This document shows, one piece after another, positions 8,255-17,062 of a stretch of DNA of 64,000 nt. The notes under the pieces are model-generated. The model was not told the DNA's origin. It saw nothing but the letters and a program-made list of their open reading frames with translations, and did no database searches. The stretch lies in NCBI RefSeq assembly GCF_000934605.2, contig NZ_CP010897.2, positions 4,154,001 through 4,218,000 of the forward strand, in the 5' to 3' direction. Every line of letters starts with the position of its first letter. Within the stretch, counting starts at the first letter, position 1. The stretch comes from Pandoraea vervacti. Its GTDB lineage: Bacteria; Pseudomonadota; Gammaproteobacteria; Burkholderiales; Burkholderiaceae. Both the position numbers and the translations under genes were made by a program.

Positions 8255-9198
8255 GCGCGACGATCCCCCGACGTACGACGTTCCTCATGTACGGCCCCTT
8301 TTTGCACCTCCTTCTGCGTCCCTTTCTGCATCCCTTTCTGCATCCCTTTCTGCGCCTCGACGATCTCCCCCGCCTCCGCTCCGGCGCCGGGCGGCGTCGC
8401 AATCGGCACCCTGACAGGATTGGCCAGCGCGAGCCGCCTGGCATGCCGCGCGGCCATTTCGTCGCACACCATACCGGCGGCGAGCGCGCCCAGCACACCG
8501 AGCACGAGGTTGAGGCGATACGGCAAATCGAACGCCAGCACGCCGATGAGCGACGCGAGCGCCACGGCCAGCATCGTGGAGCGGCTGTTGATCGTGTGGA
8601 CCATCATGGGGATGAGGGCGAGCGTGCCGGCGAACCCGAGCCCCCAGCTGTCGGGCACCAGGGCGCCCAGCACGATGCCCAGGATCGACGACACGTGCCA
8701 CACCGCCCAGTTGCTGAGCGTGATGCCGTAGTACGTGCCCTCCTTGCCCGGCACGTAGCCGTTCGCGAAGTTCTGGTTCATGAACATCACGAACCCGAGA
8801 TCGCCGTTGACGTAGCCAAGGGCGATGCGCCGCGGCAGCGACAGATAGGAAAAATGCGGCTGCAACCCAGCGCTGAAAATGACGAAGCGCAGATTGACGA
8901 TGCCGACCGTGAGCAAGATCGTCCAAAGCGGCATGCCGGCGGCGAACAGCGGCAGCGACGCCAGCTGCGCCGATCCGGCGTAGAGCATCAGGCTCATGCC
9001 GATGGCCTGCGGCACCGTGAGCACCGACTTGCTCATGGCGACGCCGGTGACGAGGCCCCATGAAAAGATGGCGGGCAAAAGCGGCGAAATAATGCGAAAC
9101 CCGGCCGCGAACCCTTCACGTTCAGCGGCAGGCAAACGAAGCATTGACATGGTCGGCTGGGGGGCGAGCGTCGTGGCGAACGACGCGGTGTCTGGCAT
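8251..9198 (-). CDS. azlC: AzlC family branched-chain amino acid exporter, large subunit
   Basis: 315 aa inner-membrane protein. After EREGFAAGFRIISPLLPAIF the sequence has alternating hydrophobic helices including MLYAGSAQLASLPL and WAVWHVSSILGIVLG, typical of AzlC. The usual family length is ~230-250 aa; the extra C-terminal ~60 residues are a charged tail with a Lys-Gly-Met-Gln repeat from a 12-bp tandem repeat. An internal ATG at 9150 is another possible start. A TATAAT-like -10 lies ~125 bp upstream. Coupled to azlD. Confidence 0.92.
   Translation of the reverse strand: MPDTASFATTLAPQPTMSMLRLPAAEREGFAAGFRIISPLLPAIFSWGLVTGVAMSKSVLTVPQAIGMSLMLYAGSAQLASLPLFAAGMPLWTILLTVGIVNLRFVIFSAGLQPHFSYLSLPRRIALGYVNGDLGFVMFMNQNFANGYVPGKEGTYYGITLSNWAVWHVSSILGIVLGALVPDSWGLGFAGTLALIPMMVHTINSRSTMLAVALASLIGVLAFDLPYRLNLVLGVLGALAAGMVCDEMAARHARRLALANPVRVPIATPPGAGAEAGEIVEAQKGMQKGMQKGTQKEVQKGAVHEERRTSGDRRA
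8303..8362. repeat. 12-bp tandem repeat in the azlC C-terminal tail
   Basis: Five consecutive 12-bp units (plus-strand consensus TGCATCCCTTTC); two are identical. On the coding strand they give a KGMQ-type repeat in a cytoplasmic tail absent from typical AzlC proteins. Confidence 0.9.
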
Positions 9199-9617
9199 TG
9201 CGGGGCAAAGCGGTCCCGACGGCGCCCGGCACGCCCGATATGGCCACTAGGGGCCACGGCGCCCGCCAGGGTTGCCGGAGTGTCTCTTGACGTTGTTCAT
9301 CTTTGGCGGCGGACGACAGGCCATTATAGCCACGGTAAATGGTTGCTTAGTTGGTAAAACACCGTCGCCCGCCGGTTTTTTCTGACGCAACCGGACCGTT
9401 GTCGCGTACGCACCACGCGCACGCGCACGGGTAAGCGTCCGTGCCCTTGATACGGCACCACGCCTGCGCGCAGAACCCGGGAGCCATCCGCAAAGGGCTG
9501 CTGCTGCTTTACAATAGCGACTTTTGGTAAGCGGACGGATGCCCGCTACGCCAATTGCAAAACTAATAGCAAGACCAATCGCAACACCAAACGAATACCC
9601 ATCACGGTCCGAACCCC
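9199..9617. other. Intergenic region between azlC and the zinc-finger gene
   Basis: About 420 bp with no convincing gene. Divergent promoters are likely. On the minus strand TATAAT (9323-9328 on the plus strand as ATTATA) could be the azlC -10. On the plus strand TACAAT near 9512-9517 could serve the zinc-finger gene. The -35 boxes are weak for both. Confidence 0.4.
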
Positions 9618-9812
9618 ATGAGCGAAGTCAAACAAATGCCGGTCGTCGAAGTCGGCGCCGACGAAATTCCGGTCCACTGCCCGAATCCGAAGATGCCCTT
9701 GTGGAGCACCCACCCGCGCGTGTACATCGACGTCAGCCACGGCGAAGCCGCCTGCGCCTATTGCGGCACGCGTTATCGCCTGAAGCCCGGCACCGTGCTC
9801 AAGGGTCACTGA
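9618..9812 (+). CDS. Zinc-finger domain protein (zf-CHCC type)
   Basis: 64 aa. The pattern HCPNPK...STHPRVYID...ACAYCGTRYRL gives the Cys/His ligands of the CHCC zinc finger also found in a 13-kDa mitochondrial complex I subunit. Such small proteins commonly lie next to waaF in Burkholderiales. The biochemical role in bacteria is not established. Full-length for the family. Confidence 0.93.
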   Translation: MSEVKQMPVVEVGADEIPVHCPNPKMPLWSTHPRVYIDVSHGEAACAYCGTRYRLKPGTVLKGH

Positions 9813-9946
9813 CCGCTGTTTGCCTCGCGAGACGGACCCGACACAGCCAGCGCGCAGCCGACGCGCTGCAAGCGCCGTGACTGCATGGCCCACCCCGTGT
9901 TCCGTCCGCTTCATCGTCACGCTTAACGTACAGAGTCTCCGCCACG

Positions 9947-10972
9947 ATGCATAAAGCCTTGGTGATCGCCCCCAACTGGATTGGGGACGCGCTGATGGCG
10001 CAGCCGTTGTTTACCCTGCTCAAGCGTCTGCATCCGCGTCTGACCATCGACGCGATCGCGCCCGGCTGGGTCGCCCCGGTGCTGGAACGCATGCCGGAGA
10101 TTTCGCGCGTCGTCGCCACCGACCTCGCGCACGGCAAATTGCAGCCGCTCGAGCGCTACCGGCTCGCGAGCGTGCTGGCCGACGAGGGTTACGACGCCGC
10201 CTACGTGCTGCCGAATTCGCTGAAATCGGCCCTGATTCCGTGGCTCGCGCGCATTCCGCTGCGCATCGGCTACAAGGGCGAGCAGCGCTACGGCCTGCTC
10301 AACGTGCGCCATGCCAATCCGCGCAAGGACGAGCGTCCGCCGATGGTGCGGCACTACGCGGCATTGGCGTTCGCCCCAGGGGCCAAGCTGCCCGAGACGC
10401 TGCCCACGCCGCGTATCGAAGCCGACCTCAACGAATCGGCCCGCGTATTCGCGCGCTTCGGGCTCGATCTGCGCGTGCCGCTGGTCGTCTTCTGCCCGGG
10501 CGCCGAGTTCGGTCCGGCCAAGCGCTGGCCGCCGGGCCATTTCGCCCAATTGGCCCAGTTGGTGCGCCGGTCGTTCCCGTACGCGCAGATCGTTGCCCTC
10601 GGTTCGGGCAAAGATGGCGCGCTCGCGCAGCAGATCGCTGCGGACGCCCCGTTCGTGCGCAATCTTTGCGGTCAGACGTCGCTGGCGGAAGCGTGCGCGT
10701 TGCTGGCACGGGCCAACGCCGTCGTGAGCAACGACTCGGGGTTGATGCACGTGACGGCCGCCCTGCGCCGCCCGCAGATCGCCCTGTTCGGTTCGTCCGA
10801 TCCGCGCCACACCCCGCCATTGTCGGATCAGGCGCATGTCCTGTGGCTACAATTGGAGTGCAGTCCGTGTTTCGCCCGCGAATGCCCGCTGGGACACACG
10901 CGCTGCCTGAACGAGCTGATGCCCGAGCACGTGTTCGCGAATCTGCGCAACATCCTGCTCACGCAGCGCTGA
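9947..10972 (+). CDS. waaF: ADP-heptose:LPS heptosyltransferase II
   Basis: 341 aa, glycosyltransferase family 9. Adds the second heptose to the lipopolysaccharide inner core at the cytoplasmic face of the inner membrane. It opens with KALVIAPNWIGDALMAQPLF, the family acceptor-side signature. The C-terminal half has FCPGAEFGPAKRWP and VVSNDSGLMHVTAAL, the nucleotide-sugar side, followed by LFGSSDPRHTPP and a cysteine pair region. Typical length, lying after the zinc-finger gene on the same strand. Confidence 0.96.
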   Translation: MHKALVIAPNWIGDALMAQPLFTLLKRLHPRLTIDAIAPGWVAPVLERMPEISRVVATDLAHGKLQPLERYRLASVLADEGYDAAYVLPNSLKSALIPWLARIPLRIGYKGEQRYGLLNVRHANPRKDERPPMVRHYAALAFAPGAKLPETLPTPRIEADLNESARVFARFGLDLRVPLVVFCPGAEFGPAKRWPPGHFAQLAQLVRRSFPYAQIVALGSGKDGALAQQIAADAPFVRNLCGQTSLAEACALLARANAVVSNDSGLMHVTAALRRPQIALFGSSDPRHTPPLSDQAHVLWLQLECSPCFARECPLGHTRCLNELMPEHVFANLRNILLTQR

Positions 10973-11032
10973 ACCGAGCGAGACACCGAAAGGCCTCAGT
11001 TCGATCCCGGTAACACTCAACGGTAAATCCTC

Positions 11033-11488
11033 ATGCCACGTTTCGTCCGTCTGTTCGATGCCGCCAGTGAAACCATCACGGCCTTTTATGACGCACTGCG
11101 CCGGGGCCAGACGGACCGCGCCATGGCGCTCTGGGCGAATGAGGATTTCGTGAGCTACATTCGCGCCGACGGCACCCGCTGGGATGGCCTCGAACAGATC
11201 CGCGGCGGCCTCGTCGCGCAGTTCGCACAGAGCGTGGTATTGCTCGATTCGCTCGATACGACCGAGTACGACACCGTCGGCACGGTCGTGCACACGGCGA
11301 CCGAGGCCATGCGCGTCGGCAACGAAGACGCCAAACAGAACACGGCCCAGCTCATCCACACGACCTACGTGCTGGTCCACGAGCAAGGCGACTGGCGCTT
11401 TGCCCACATCCACTCCAGCCCGCTGCCGCCGCATGCCGTCGAGCAATTCAGCCTGATGATGCACGCGCGTCCGGACGGGCTGCACTGA
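11033..11488 (+). CDS. NTF2-like (SnoaL/DUF4440-type) protein
   Basis: 151 aa. The helix-rich start (ETITAFYDALRRGQTDRAMALWANED), RADGTRWDGLEQIRGGL, then alternating strands ending in TTYVLVHEQGDWRFAHIHSS fit the cone-shaped NTF2-like fold, which holds many small ligand-binding proteins. No catalytic residue set identifies a reaction. It follows waaF by ~60 bp and precedes a hydrolase gene by 16 bp on the same strand, so it is probably in one transcript. Confidence 0.88.
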   Translation: MPRFVRLFDAASETITAFYDALRRGQTDRAMALWANEDFVSYIRADGTRWDGLEQIRGGLVAQFAQSVVLLDSLDTTEYDTVGTVVHTATEAMRVGNEDAKQNTAQLIHTTYVLVHEQGDWRFAHIHSSPLPPHAVEQFSLMMHARPDGLH

Positions 11489-11504
11489 TCGATCCGGAGC
11501 CCGG

Positions 11505-12536
11505 ATGACAGCGCGCCCGGCCGTCTTTCTTCCCGAGGATTACCGGCCACCCCGGTGGCTGCCCGACGGGCATAGTCAGACGATCTATCCGGCGCTGCTG
11601 GGCCGACGCCCGTTCATCGAATTCCGTCGCGAGACCTGGGACACCCCCGACGGCGATTTCGTCGACGTCGACTGGCTGGTGGCGCCGCCCGCCATGGAAA
11701 AGTCTCCCCCCGCGCCCGACGGGCTCATCGAGACACCGCTCGTCGTGTTGTTTCACGGGCTCGAGGGCGGCTCGGGCAGTCACTATGCCCGCACCCTCAT
11801 GCGAGAAGTCCAGGCGCAGGGATGGCGCGGCGTCATCCCTCACTTCCGTAGTTGCAGCGGTCGCATGAACCGCGCCCCGCGCTTCTACCACTCGGGCGAC
11901 AGTACCGAGGTCGACTGGATGCTCCAGCGTCTGCGCGCCAGCGCGTCAGGGCCGATCTTCGCAGCGGGCGTATCGCTCGGCGGCAACGTGCTGCTGCGCT
12001 GGCTCGGCGAGCGTGAGGGACATGCCACGCAGGTCGTGAGCGCCGCCTGCGCGATCTCCGCACCGCTCGATCTGCGCGCCGGCGGTCTGGCGCTCTCGCG
12101 CGGCTTCAACATGGTGTATACGCGCAACTTCCTGGGCACGCTCAAGAAGAAGGCGCTGGCCAAGCTCGACCAGTATCCCGGACTTTACGACCGTGCGCTC
12201 ATGATGGCCGCGCGCGATCTGGGCGAGTTCGACCACGTGGTGACCGCGCCGCTGCACGGCTTCCATAGCGCGTTCGATTACTACACCCGCGCGTCCAGCA
12301 AGCCGATTCTGCCGGCCATCGAAGTCCCGACCCTCGTCATCAACGCACGAAACGACCCCTTTCAGCCCGCGAGCGCCCTGCCTGGCGAAGACGACGTCGG
12401 CCGCTTCGTGAAACTGCTGCAACCGGCGCACGGCGGACACGTCGGTTTCATGAGCGGCCCGTTTCCGGGCGGCTTGACGTGGATGCCGCGCACGGTCGTC
12501 GACTATTTCCGTCAGTTCGTGCCGAATGCCGCCTGA
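11505..12536 (+). CDS. YheT-family alpha/beta hydrolase
   Basis: 343 aa. The start (YRPPRWLPDGHSQTIYPALLGRR) is the YheT signature. VVLFHGLEGGSGSHYARTLM provides the oxyanion-hole region, FAAGVSLGGNVLLRWLGE the nucleophile elbow (Ser in GVSLGG), NARNDPF the acid and AHGGHVGFM the catalytic His. E. coli YheT and eukaryotic ABHD1/3 belong here; the substrate in bacteria is uncertain. The start has GGAG five bases upstream; it is closely linked to the NTF2-like gene. Confidence 0.94.
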   Translation: MTARPAVFLPEDYRPPRWLPDGHSQTIYPALLGRRPFIEFRRETWDTPDGDFVDVDWLVAPPAMEKSPPAPDGLIETPLVVLFHGLEGGSGSHYARTLMREVQAQGWRGVIPHFRSCSGRMNRAPRFYHSGDSTEVDWMLQRLRASASGPIFAAGVSLGGNVLLRWLGEREGHATQVVSAACAISAPLDLRAGGLALSRGFNMVYTRNFLGTLKKKALAKLDQYPGLYDRALMMAARDLGEFDHVVTAPLHGFHSAFDYYTRASSKPILPAIEVPTLVINARNDPFQPASALPGEDDVGRFVKLLQPAHGGHVGFMSGPFPGGLTWMPRTVVDYFRQFVPNAA

Positions 12537-12579
12537 GTACAGGCGCCGGCTTGCGCTCGATACATATTAAGGATTCCGA

Positions 12580-13221
12580 ATGGATGAGATCGTTCGACAG
12601 GCGATGGCCAAGTGGCCCAACGTGCCGCATTGCTACGGCTGGCTCGCGCTGGATCGTCGCGGGCAGTGGCGCATGCGCGACGAAGCCGCGCAAGCCGCGG
12701 GAGCTGCAGGCGACCCGATTCGTCACACGGCACTGATCGCGTTCATCGCACGCAACTACGCCAGCGACGACGCCGGCCGCTGGTACTTCCAGAACGGTCC
12801 GCAACGCGTGTATGTTTCGCTCGCGTATGCGCCCTTCGTCGTGCGGTTGACGTGGGATGCCGCAGCGAACGAAGGGCGTGGCGCGCCGGTGCTGACGGAT
12901 CAATTGGGCAAGCCCTTCGTGCCGCAGGCATGCCTGCTCGACGAGGACGGCAGCGTTGCGTTTGCGGGCGCAGCCCATGGCGACACCCGTGCACCGCTGG
13001 CATTGCTTCACGACCACGATATCGACCTGCTCACGCAGGTATCGGATCTGGCACAGGCGTTCGAGATTGCGCAGACATCCGACGACACGGCCGATGCCCG
13101 CGCCGCCGTCCATCTCCACTGGAAGAACGGCGACAGCTTGCCCTTTTCCACCGTACATGCGGGCACGCTCCCGCAGACATACGGCTTTGAGCGCGAGCCG
13201 CAAACCGACCACGACGATTGA
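12580..13221 (+). CDS. Conserved hypothetical protein (DUF2946-unlike, Burkholderiales type)
   Basis: 213 aa, soluble, no signal peptide or membrane helix. It begins MDEIVRQAMAKWPNVPHCYG and has WLALDRRGQWRMRD, ARNYASDDAGRWYFQNGPQR and a C-terminal half ending EERR-free acidic; a late DSLPFSTVHAGTLPQTYGF stretch is notable. I recall proteins of this shape as conserved in Burkholderia and relatives next to YheT hydrolases, without known function. AAGGA lies before the ATG and the gene follows the hydrolase by 43 bp. It converges with a small gene, leaving 4 bp between stops. Confidence 0.85.
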   Translation: MDEIVRQAMAKWPNVPHCYGWLALDRRGQWRMRDEAAQAAGAAGDPIRHTALIAFIARNYASDDAGRWYFQNGPQRVYVSLAYAPFVVRLTWDAAANEGRGAPVLTDQLGKPFVPQACLLDEDGSVAFAGAAHGDTRAPLALLHDHDIDLLTQVSDLAQAFEIAQTSDDTADARAAVHLHWKNGDSLPFSTVHAGTLPQTYGFEREPQTDHDD

Positions 13222-13225
13222 CGCG

Positions 13226-13495
13226 CTATACAACGGTGTGCCCCCGGACACGCCGACTTTCATCGAACAGGTCGGGATACCGGCGCATATAGAACGTCTC
13301 GATATCGTCGTGGGCGTCATTCGGATTGAGCAACCGCCAGGGCTCACGTGCGAAATAGGCGGCCAGCGCGGCGATGCAAGCCAAACCGACATACCAACCA
13401 TAGGGCCCGCCCACGTCGCGCCACGTGTTGCTCCACGCATATGACGCGCCATGCAACGTGCCATGAAACGTGCCATAAAACGCGAACGACAACAT
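13226..13495 (-). CDS. Small membrane protein of unknown function
   Basis: 89 aa from the ATG at 13495. One hydrophobic segment (YGWYVGLACIAALAAYFA, residues ~34-51) is followed by a charged C-terminal tail with NPNDAHDDIETFYMRRYP. The N-terminal part comes from a 12-bp imperfect repeat (FYGT-FHGT-LHGA). I do not recognise a family. The sensible hydrophobic and charged pattern and tight convergence with the neighbouring gene favour a real gene, but the Shine-Dalgarno is weak. Confidence 0.5.
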   Translation of the reverse strand: MLSFAFYGTFHGTLHGASYAWSNTWRDVGGPYGWYVGLACIAALAAYFAREPWRLLNPNDAHDDIETFYMRRYPDLFDESRRVRGHTVV

Positions 13496-13548
13496 GCTCG
13501 TCAATTGTCCGGTCAACAGGGTGGCGCTTGTTAAAGCAACTACGGGTT

Positions 13549-13573
13549 TGGGGAGGCAGCGAATCGAACCTCA
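13549..13573 (-). other. tmRNA 3'-end-like sequence
   Basis: Read on the minus strand, GGTTCGATTCGCTGCCTCCC resembles the 3' end of Burkholderiales ssrA (GGTTCGATTCCCGCCGCCTC) with about three bases missing. It starts right after the M48 protease stop codon. No tmRNA body, tRNA or integrase is present, so it may be chance or a relic attachment site. Confidence 0.2.
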
Positions 13574-15163
13574 CCCGAACTGCTTATTGAAGTCCTTCTC
13601 GTCTTCCTTGTCTTCCCGGAAGCGACGCTGGAACTCGTGCAGTTTCGCGTCGATGGTCGACATTTCGTAGAAATCGGCGTCTCCCGCGTCGCGCGCCAGT
13701 TTCAACTGGCTGACGGCGGCCATCCACTGGCCCTGCAACGCGTACTGTTCCGCGAGCGCTTCATGCTGACGCGCTCGCTTGCCGCCCGCAGCCCACGCCC
13801 CGGCTAACGCCCGCCACCAGATCGGCTCGCTGCGATAGCGCTCGACCTGCGACTGCAGGAATTTCGTGGCGTCGGCAATGCGCTGACTGGCGACGAGGGC
13901 ATCCGCATAGGCCATGTCGGCCGCCTGCGAGAGCGGAAAGGCGGCACGTGCCTGCGTGGCAATGCGCAGCGCTTCGTCGGCTCTGCCCGACAGGCGCGCG
14001 ATGTCCGAACCAAGTACGGCAAGGCTGGGTGTGCCCGGCCCGGTTCCACCAAATGCCGAGCGCGACTTCTCGAGCGCATCGCGCGCGGGCTCCCAGCGAC
14101 GCTGCTTGAACTCGGCGAGCGCCACGGCGTACCACGCGCCGGCCACGCTCGGTGCGGTCTGCGTTCGGATGGCGGTGCGCTGGGCCTCGGCAATCGCGGC
14201 GAAGTCGCTGGCCGATTTTTGCTGCAATACGAGCGAGCGGGCACGCACGAACACGTATTCCGGCGACTGCTCGGGCTGCCGGTAACCGGCGCCGCGCGAG
14301 CGATTGAGCATGTCCGCGATGCGATCGGTCGTCAGCGGGTGAGTTCGTACGTATTCCGGCACCCCCGCTTCGTTAATGGCGTCGGCGCGTTGCAGGCGCT
14401 CGAAAAACGTCGGCATGGCATACGTGTCGAAGCCCGCCGCCTGCAGCAACTGGAAACCGACCCGATCCGCCTCACGTTCTGCGTCACGGGAGAATCGCAG
14501 TTGCCGGTCCACGGCCAGCCCCTGCCCGCCCATCGCGATGCCCATCCCAAGATCGGAGCTTCTCGCGCCGATACCGGCCAGCAGCCCGAGCAGCAGCCCA
14601 CCGAGCGCAATCCACGAGTTCTGCGCCTGTTGGCCGAGCATTCGTGCGATGTGGTGTTGCAGAACGTGGCCGGTTTCGTGACCGACCACCGACGCCAGCT
14701 CCGACTCGGTACGCGTCGTCACGATCAATCCGGTGTTGATGCCGATGAACCCGCCGGGCAACGAAAAAGCGTTGATTGCCGCATCGCGCACAACGAAGAA
14801 TTCGAAGCTCTGACTGGCGTCCAGTCCGACCTTGCGGGTCGCCGCGACGAGCCGGCTGCCCAGCGCATTGACGTAGTCCGAGAGCAGCAGATCCGCGAGA
14901 TAGTCCGGGTCGGCGCGAATCTCGCGCATCACGCGCTCGCCCAGCTTGCGCTCCATCGCCGGCGAAAGGTCCGAGGCCGAGCTCTGACCCAGCGTCGGCA
15001 GTCCCTGCGCTGCGGCGTGCGTCGGCACGACGGCGCTCGCTAGTGTCATTGCCGTCATCACGGGCAACATGGCCAAAGCGACGGTGCGTCGCCAGCGCGC
15101 GACGTGGGTCGTGCGGGCGATGGCGGTGTTGGCGAGTCGGGCGCGCGTCGGCATGGGCATCAT
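13571..15163 (-). CDS. M48 family metalloprotease with TPR-like repeats (BepA-like)
   Basis: About 530 aa from the ATG at 15163 (nearby ATGs at 15160 and 15154 and a GTG at 15310 are alternatives). An Arg-containing N terminus and hydrophobic stretch ending ...AVVPTHAAAQG fit a signal peptide. VVGHETGHVLQHH holds the HEXXH zinc site and EREADRVGF the third ligand. The C-terminal half has helical repeats (residues ~330-500) as in E. coli BepA, a periplasmic protease and chaperone for outer-membrane protein assembly. It ends in a charged segment rich in EDK. Periplasmic location is inferred. Confidence 0.92.
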   Translation of the reverse strand: MMPMPTRARLANTAIARTTHVARWRRTVALAMLPVMTAMTLASAVVPTHAAAQGLPTLGQSSASDLSPAMERKLGERVMREIRADPDYLADLLLSDYVNALGSRLVAATRKVGLDASQSFEFFVVRDAAINAFSLPGGFIGINTGLIVTTRTESELASVVGHETGHVLQHHIARMLGQQAQNSWIALGGLLLGLLAGIGARSSDLGMGIAMGGQGLAVDRQLRFSRDAEREADRVGFQLLQAAGFDTYAMPTFFERLQRADAINEAGVPEYVRTHPLTTDRIADMLNRSRGAGYRQPEQSPEYVFVRARSLVLQQKSASDFAAIAEAQRTAIRTQTAPSVAGAWYAVALAEFKQRRWEPARDALEKSRSAFGGTGPGTPSLAVLGSDIARLSGRADEALRIATQARAAFPLSQAADMAYADALVASQRIADATKFLQSQVERYRSEPIWWRALAGAWAAGGKRARQHEALAEQYALQGQWMAAVSQLKLARDAGDADFYEMSTIDAKLHEFQRRFREDKEDEKDFNKQFG

Positions 15164-15591
15164 GCGAGGCAAGGCGCCTGAAGTGGCTGAAGCAGACGGC
15201 GCCAGCGTACCGAATGGGATGGGAATGTCGCGCGGGACAAACAGCACGTGGCGTACCACGCGCGTGAGGATCGCGACGAACGCAGCGAGTGACGCCTGGG
15301 CGTAACCCACCGGAGCGACCGGAGCATCGTGAGCAGCGTGGTCGACGTAGTCGGCGTGATTGACGTGATCGGCTTCATGGACGTCAAGAACGTCATGGAT
15401 AGGGGCGCAGCGCGGCGCTGATCATTCTGGGCTGCTGCTATGATAGCAGCCAGACGTGCACGTTCCGCACCATCGCCCGAACGTCCGGGGCATCAGCGAA
15501 TCGCGCTTGCGCGCCTCGCAGATCCGGCGCATCCGACGCGCGCTCATGCGCACTTTCGGTCATCATCCCAGCACCTTCTCAGCATCGACTC
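15164..15591. other. Region between the protease gene and moaC
   Basis: No gene is seen. 15338-15400 is a degenerate 9-bp repeat (units such as GTGGTCGAC, GTGATTGAC, GTGATCGGC). At 15434-15450 the perfect stem GCTGCTA-TGA-TAGCAGC overlaps a possible extended -10 (TGCTATGAT), which could drive moaC; the -35 is not clear. Confidence 0.4.
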
Positions 15592-16071
15592 ATGGCAGAA
15601 CTCACCCACTTCGACACCGCCGGACAGGCCCACATGGTTGACGTCGGCGGCAAGGACAGCACACATCGCATTGCGGTCGCGCGCGGCACCATCCGCATGA
15701 AGCCGGACACGCTGGCGCTGATTCGCAGCGGCACGGCAAAAAAGGGCGACGTGCTGGGCATCGCCCGTATCGCCGCCATTCAGGGGGCGAAACGCACGGC
15801 CGACCTGATTCCCCTGTGCCACCCCCTGGCGCTCACTCGCGTTACGGTGGAGTTTCTGATCGACGAGGGCGAGAACGCCGTACATTGCCGCGCGCAGGTC
15901 GAGACCATCGGTCGCACCGGCGTGGAGATGGAGGCCCTCACCGCCGTGCAAGTCGGCCTGCTGACGATCTACGACATGTGCAAGGCAGTCGATCGCGGCA
16001 TGACCATGACCGACGTTCGCGTGCTCGAGAAGCACGGCGGCAAGTCGGGTGACTGGGTCGTCGCGGAATAA
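15592..16071 (+). CDS. moaC: Cyclic pyranopterin monophosphate synthase
   Basis: 159 aa. Works with MoaA in the first step of molybdenum cofactor synthesis, converting 3',8-cyclo-7,8-dihydro-GTP to cyclic pyranopterin monophosphate. Signatures: THFDTAGQAHMVDVGGKDST at the start, KRTADLIPLCHPL (active site), TGVEMEALTAVQVGLLTIYDMCKA and a C-terminal KHGGKSGDW. Full family length. It stands alone with a hairpin downstream. Its product would supply the molybdenum enzyme encoded at 42.3-47.5 kb. Confidence 0.98.
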   Translation: MAELTHFDTAGQAHMVDVGGKDSTHRIAVARGTIRMKPDTLALIRSGTAKKGDVLGIARIAAIQGAKRTADLIPLCHPLALTRVTVEFLIDEGENAVHCRAQVETIGRTGVEMEALTAVQVGLLTIYDMCKAVDRGMTMTDVRVLEKHGGKSGDWVVAE

Positions 16072-16105
16072 ACCCACGGGAAAATTCGCGGGAAAACGCG
16101 ACGGC

Positions 16106-16129
16106 AAGCCGTCCGGCATCGGACGGCTT
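16106..16129 (+). terminator. Hairpin downstream of moaC
   Basis: Perfect 10-bp arms AAGCCGTCCG and CGGACGGCTT with a GCAT loop, 35 bases past the moaC stop. No U-tract follows, so termination strength is uncertain. Confidence 0.6.
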
Positions 16130-16133
16130 CATG

Positions 16134-16188
16134 CACCGATGGGGTACCGATGGGGCACCGATGGAGCACCGATCGAGCACCGATCAGG
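16134..16188. repeat. 11-bp tandem repeat, 5 units
   Basis: Units caccgatgggg, taccgatgggg, caccgatggag, caccgatcgag, caccgatcagg. The array lies between the convergent moaC and EamA genes and covers the last bases of the EamA gene. The period is not a multiple of three. Confidence 0.9.
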
Positions 16189-17062
16189 TTCGCGACGCGG
16201 TCCACTGCACGGCCAGTATGCTCGCGAACACCATCGCAAGTCCCACGAATGCCGGGCCCCTGATCGCCTGCCCGAGCAGCACCCAGCCCAGCACGACGGC
16301 CGTGAGCGGACTCAGCAGTCCCAGCGACGACACGGCCACCGGCGCCAGACGTGCAATGCCCCGGAACCACAACGCATACGCCAGCAGCGCGCCGGCCATC
16401 GAGAGGTACGCGTAGCCCGCGATCTGCAAGCCGGTGAGCGAGGGCAACGCCGGATCGACCATCAGTGTCACCGGCACCAGCATCAAACCACCCAGCAGCA
16501 ACTGCCAGCCCGTGAGCGCAAGTACTGGCATGTTCAGTCGCCAGCGACGCGTGAGATACGTACCCGTCGCCATGCTCGCCGCACCGGCCAGCGCCGCAAC
16601 GATACCGATCGGCTCGAACACCGTGCCCGGGGACAATAGCAACACCCCCATCCCGACGACCCCTGCCACCGCCGCCCAGACCGTGCTCGCCAGCGGACGC
16701 CGCTGTTCCACGCCCCACGCCAGCGCCATCACGAGTAACGGCTGAATGGCGCCCACCACCGCCGCCAGCCCGCCCGGCAACCGGTACGCCGCCACGAACA
16801 GCAGCGCCTGAAACGCACCGATATTCAGCGCGGAGAGCACCAGCAGACGCCCCCAGTCCCCACGCGCAGGCCGCCGTCGCGCATATATCAGCAGCAATAG
16901 TCCTGAAGGCAACACGCGAATCAGCGCGGCGGTGAAGGGGCGCTCGGGCGGCAGAATCTGTGTCGTCACGATGTAGGTCGATCCCCAGATGACCGGCGCG
17001 AGCGCCGTCAACACGATATCCAACCAGGTGCCTTTCGAGGGCGACGTCGTTGTCATGATCAT
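16184..17062 (-). CDS. EamA family (DMT) transporter
   Basis: 292 aa with ten predicted membrane helices in two EamA repeats: helices begin at WLDIVLTALAPVIWGSTYIV, and the second repeat follows residue ~150. PVIWGSTYI and LPSGLLLL are typical of the first repeat; SLGLLSPLTAVVLGW is typical of the last helices. Such carriers export small metabolites or drugs. The start is ATG at 17062 or, with better spacing, 17056. A perfect 9-bp inverted repeat directly over the start and a divergent MarR gene indicate repression by MarR. Confidence 0.94.
   Translation of the reverse strand: MIMTTTSPSKGTWLDIVLTALAPVIWGSTYIVTTQILPPERPFTAALIRVLPSGLLLLIYARRRPARGDWGRLLVLSALNIGAFQALLFVAAYRLPGGLAAVVGAIQPLLVMALAWGVEQRRPLASTVWAAVAGVVGMGVLLLSPGTVFEPIGIVAALAGAASMATGTYLTRRWRLNMPVLALTGWQLLLGGLMLVPVTLMVDPALPSLTGLQIAGYAYLSMAGALLAYALWFRGIARLAPVAVSSLGLLSPLTAVVLGWVLLGQAIRGPAFVGLAMVFASILAVQWTASRT

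Noticed and set aside
13535..13573. Possible tRNA near 13.55 kb
   Set aside because: Contains a T-loop-like sequence but no cloverleaf or anticodon arm; kept only as a weak tmRNA-end resemblance.
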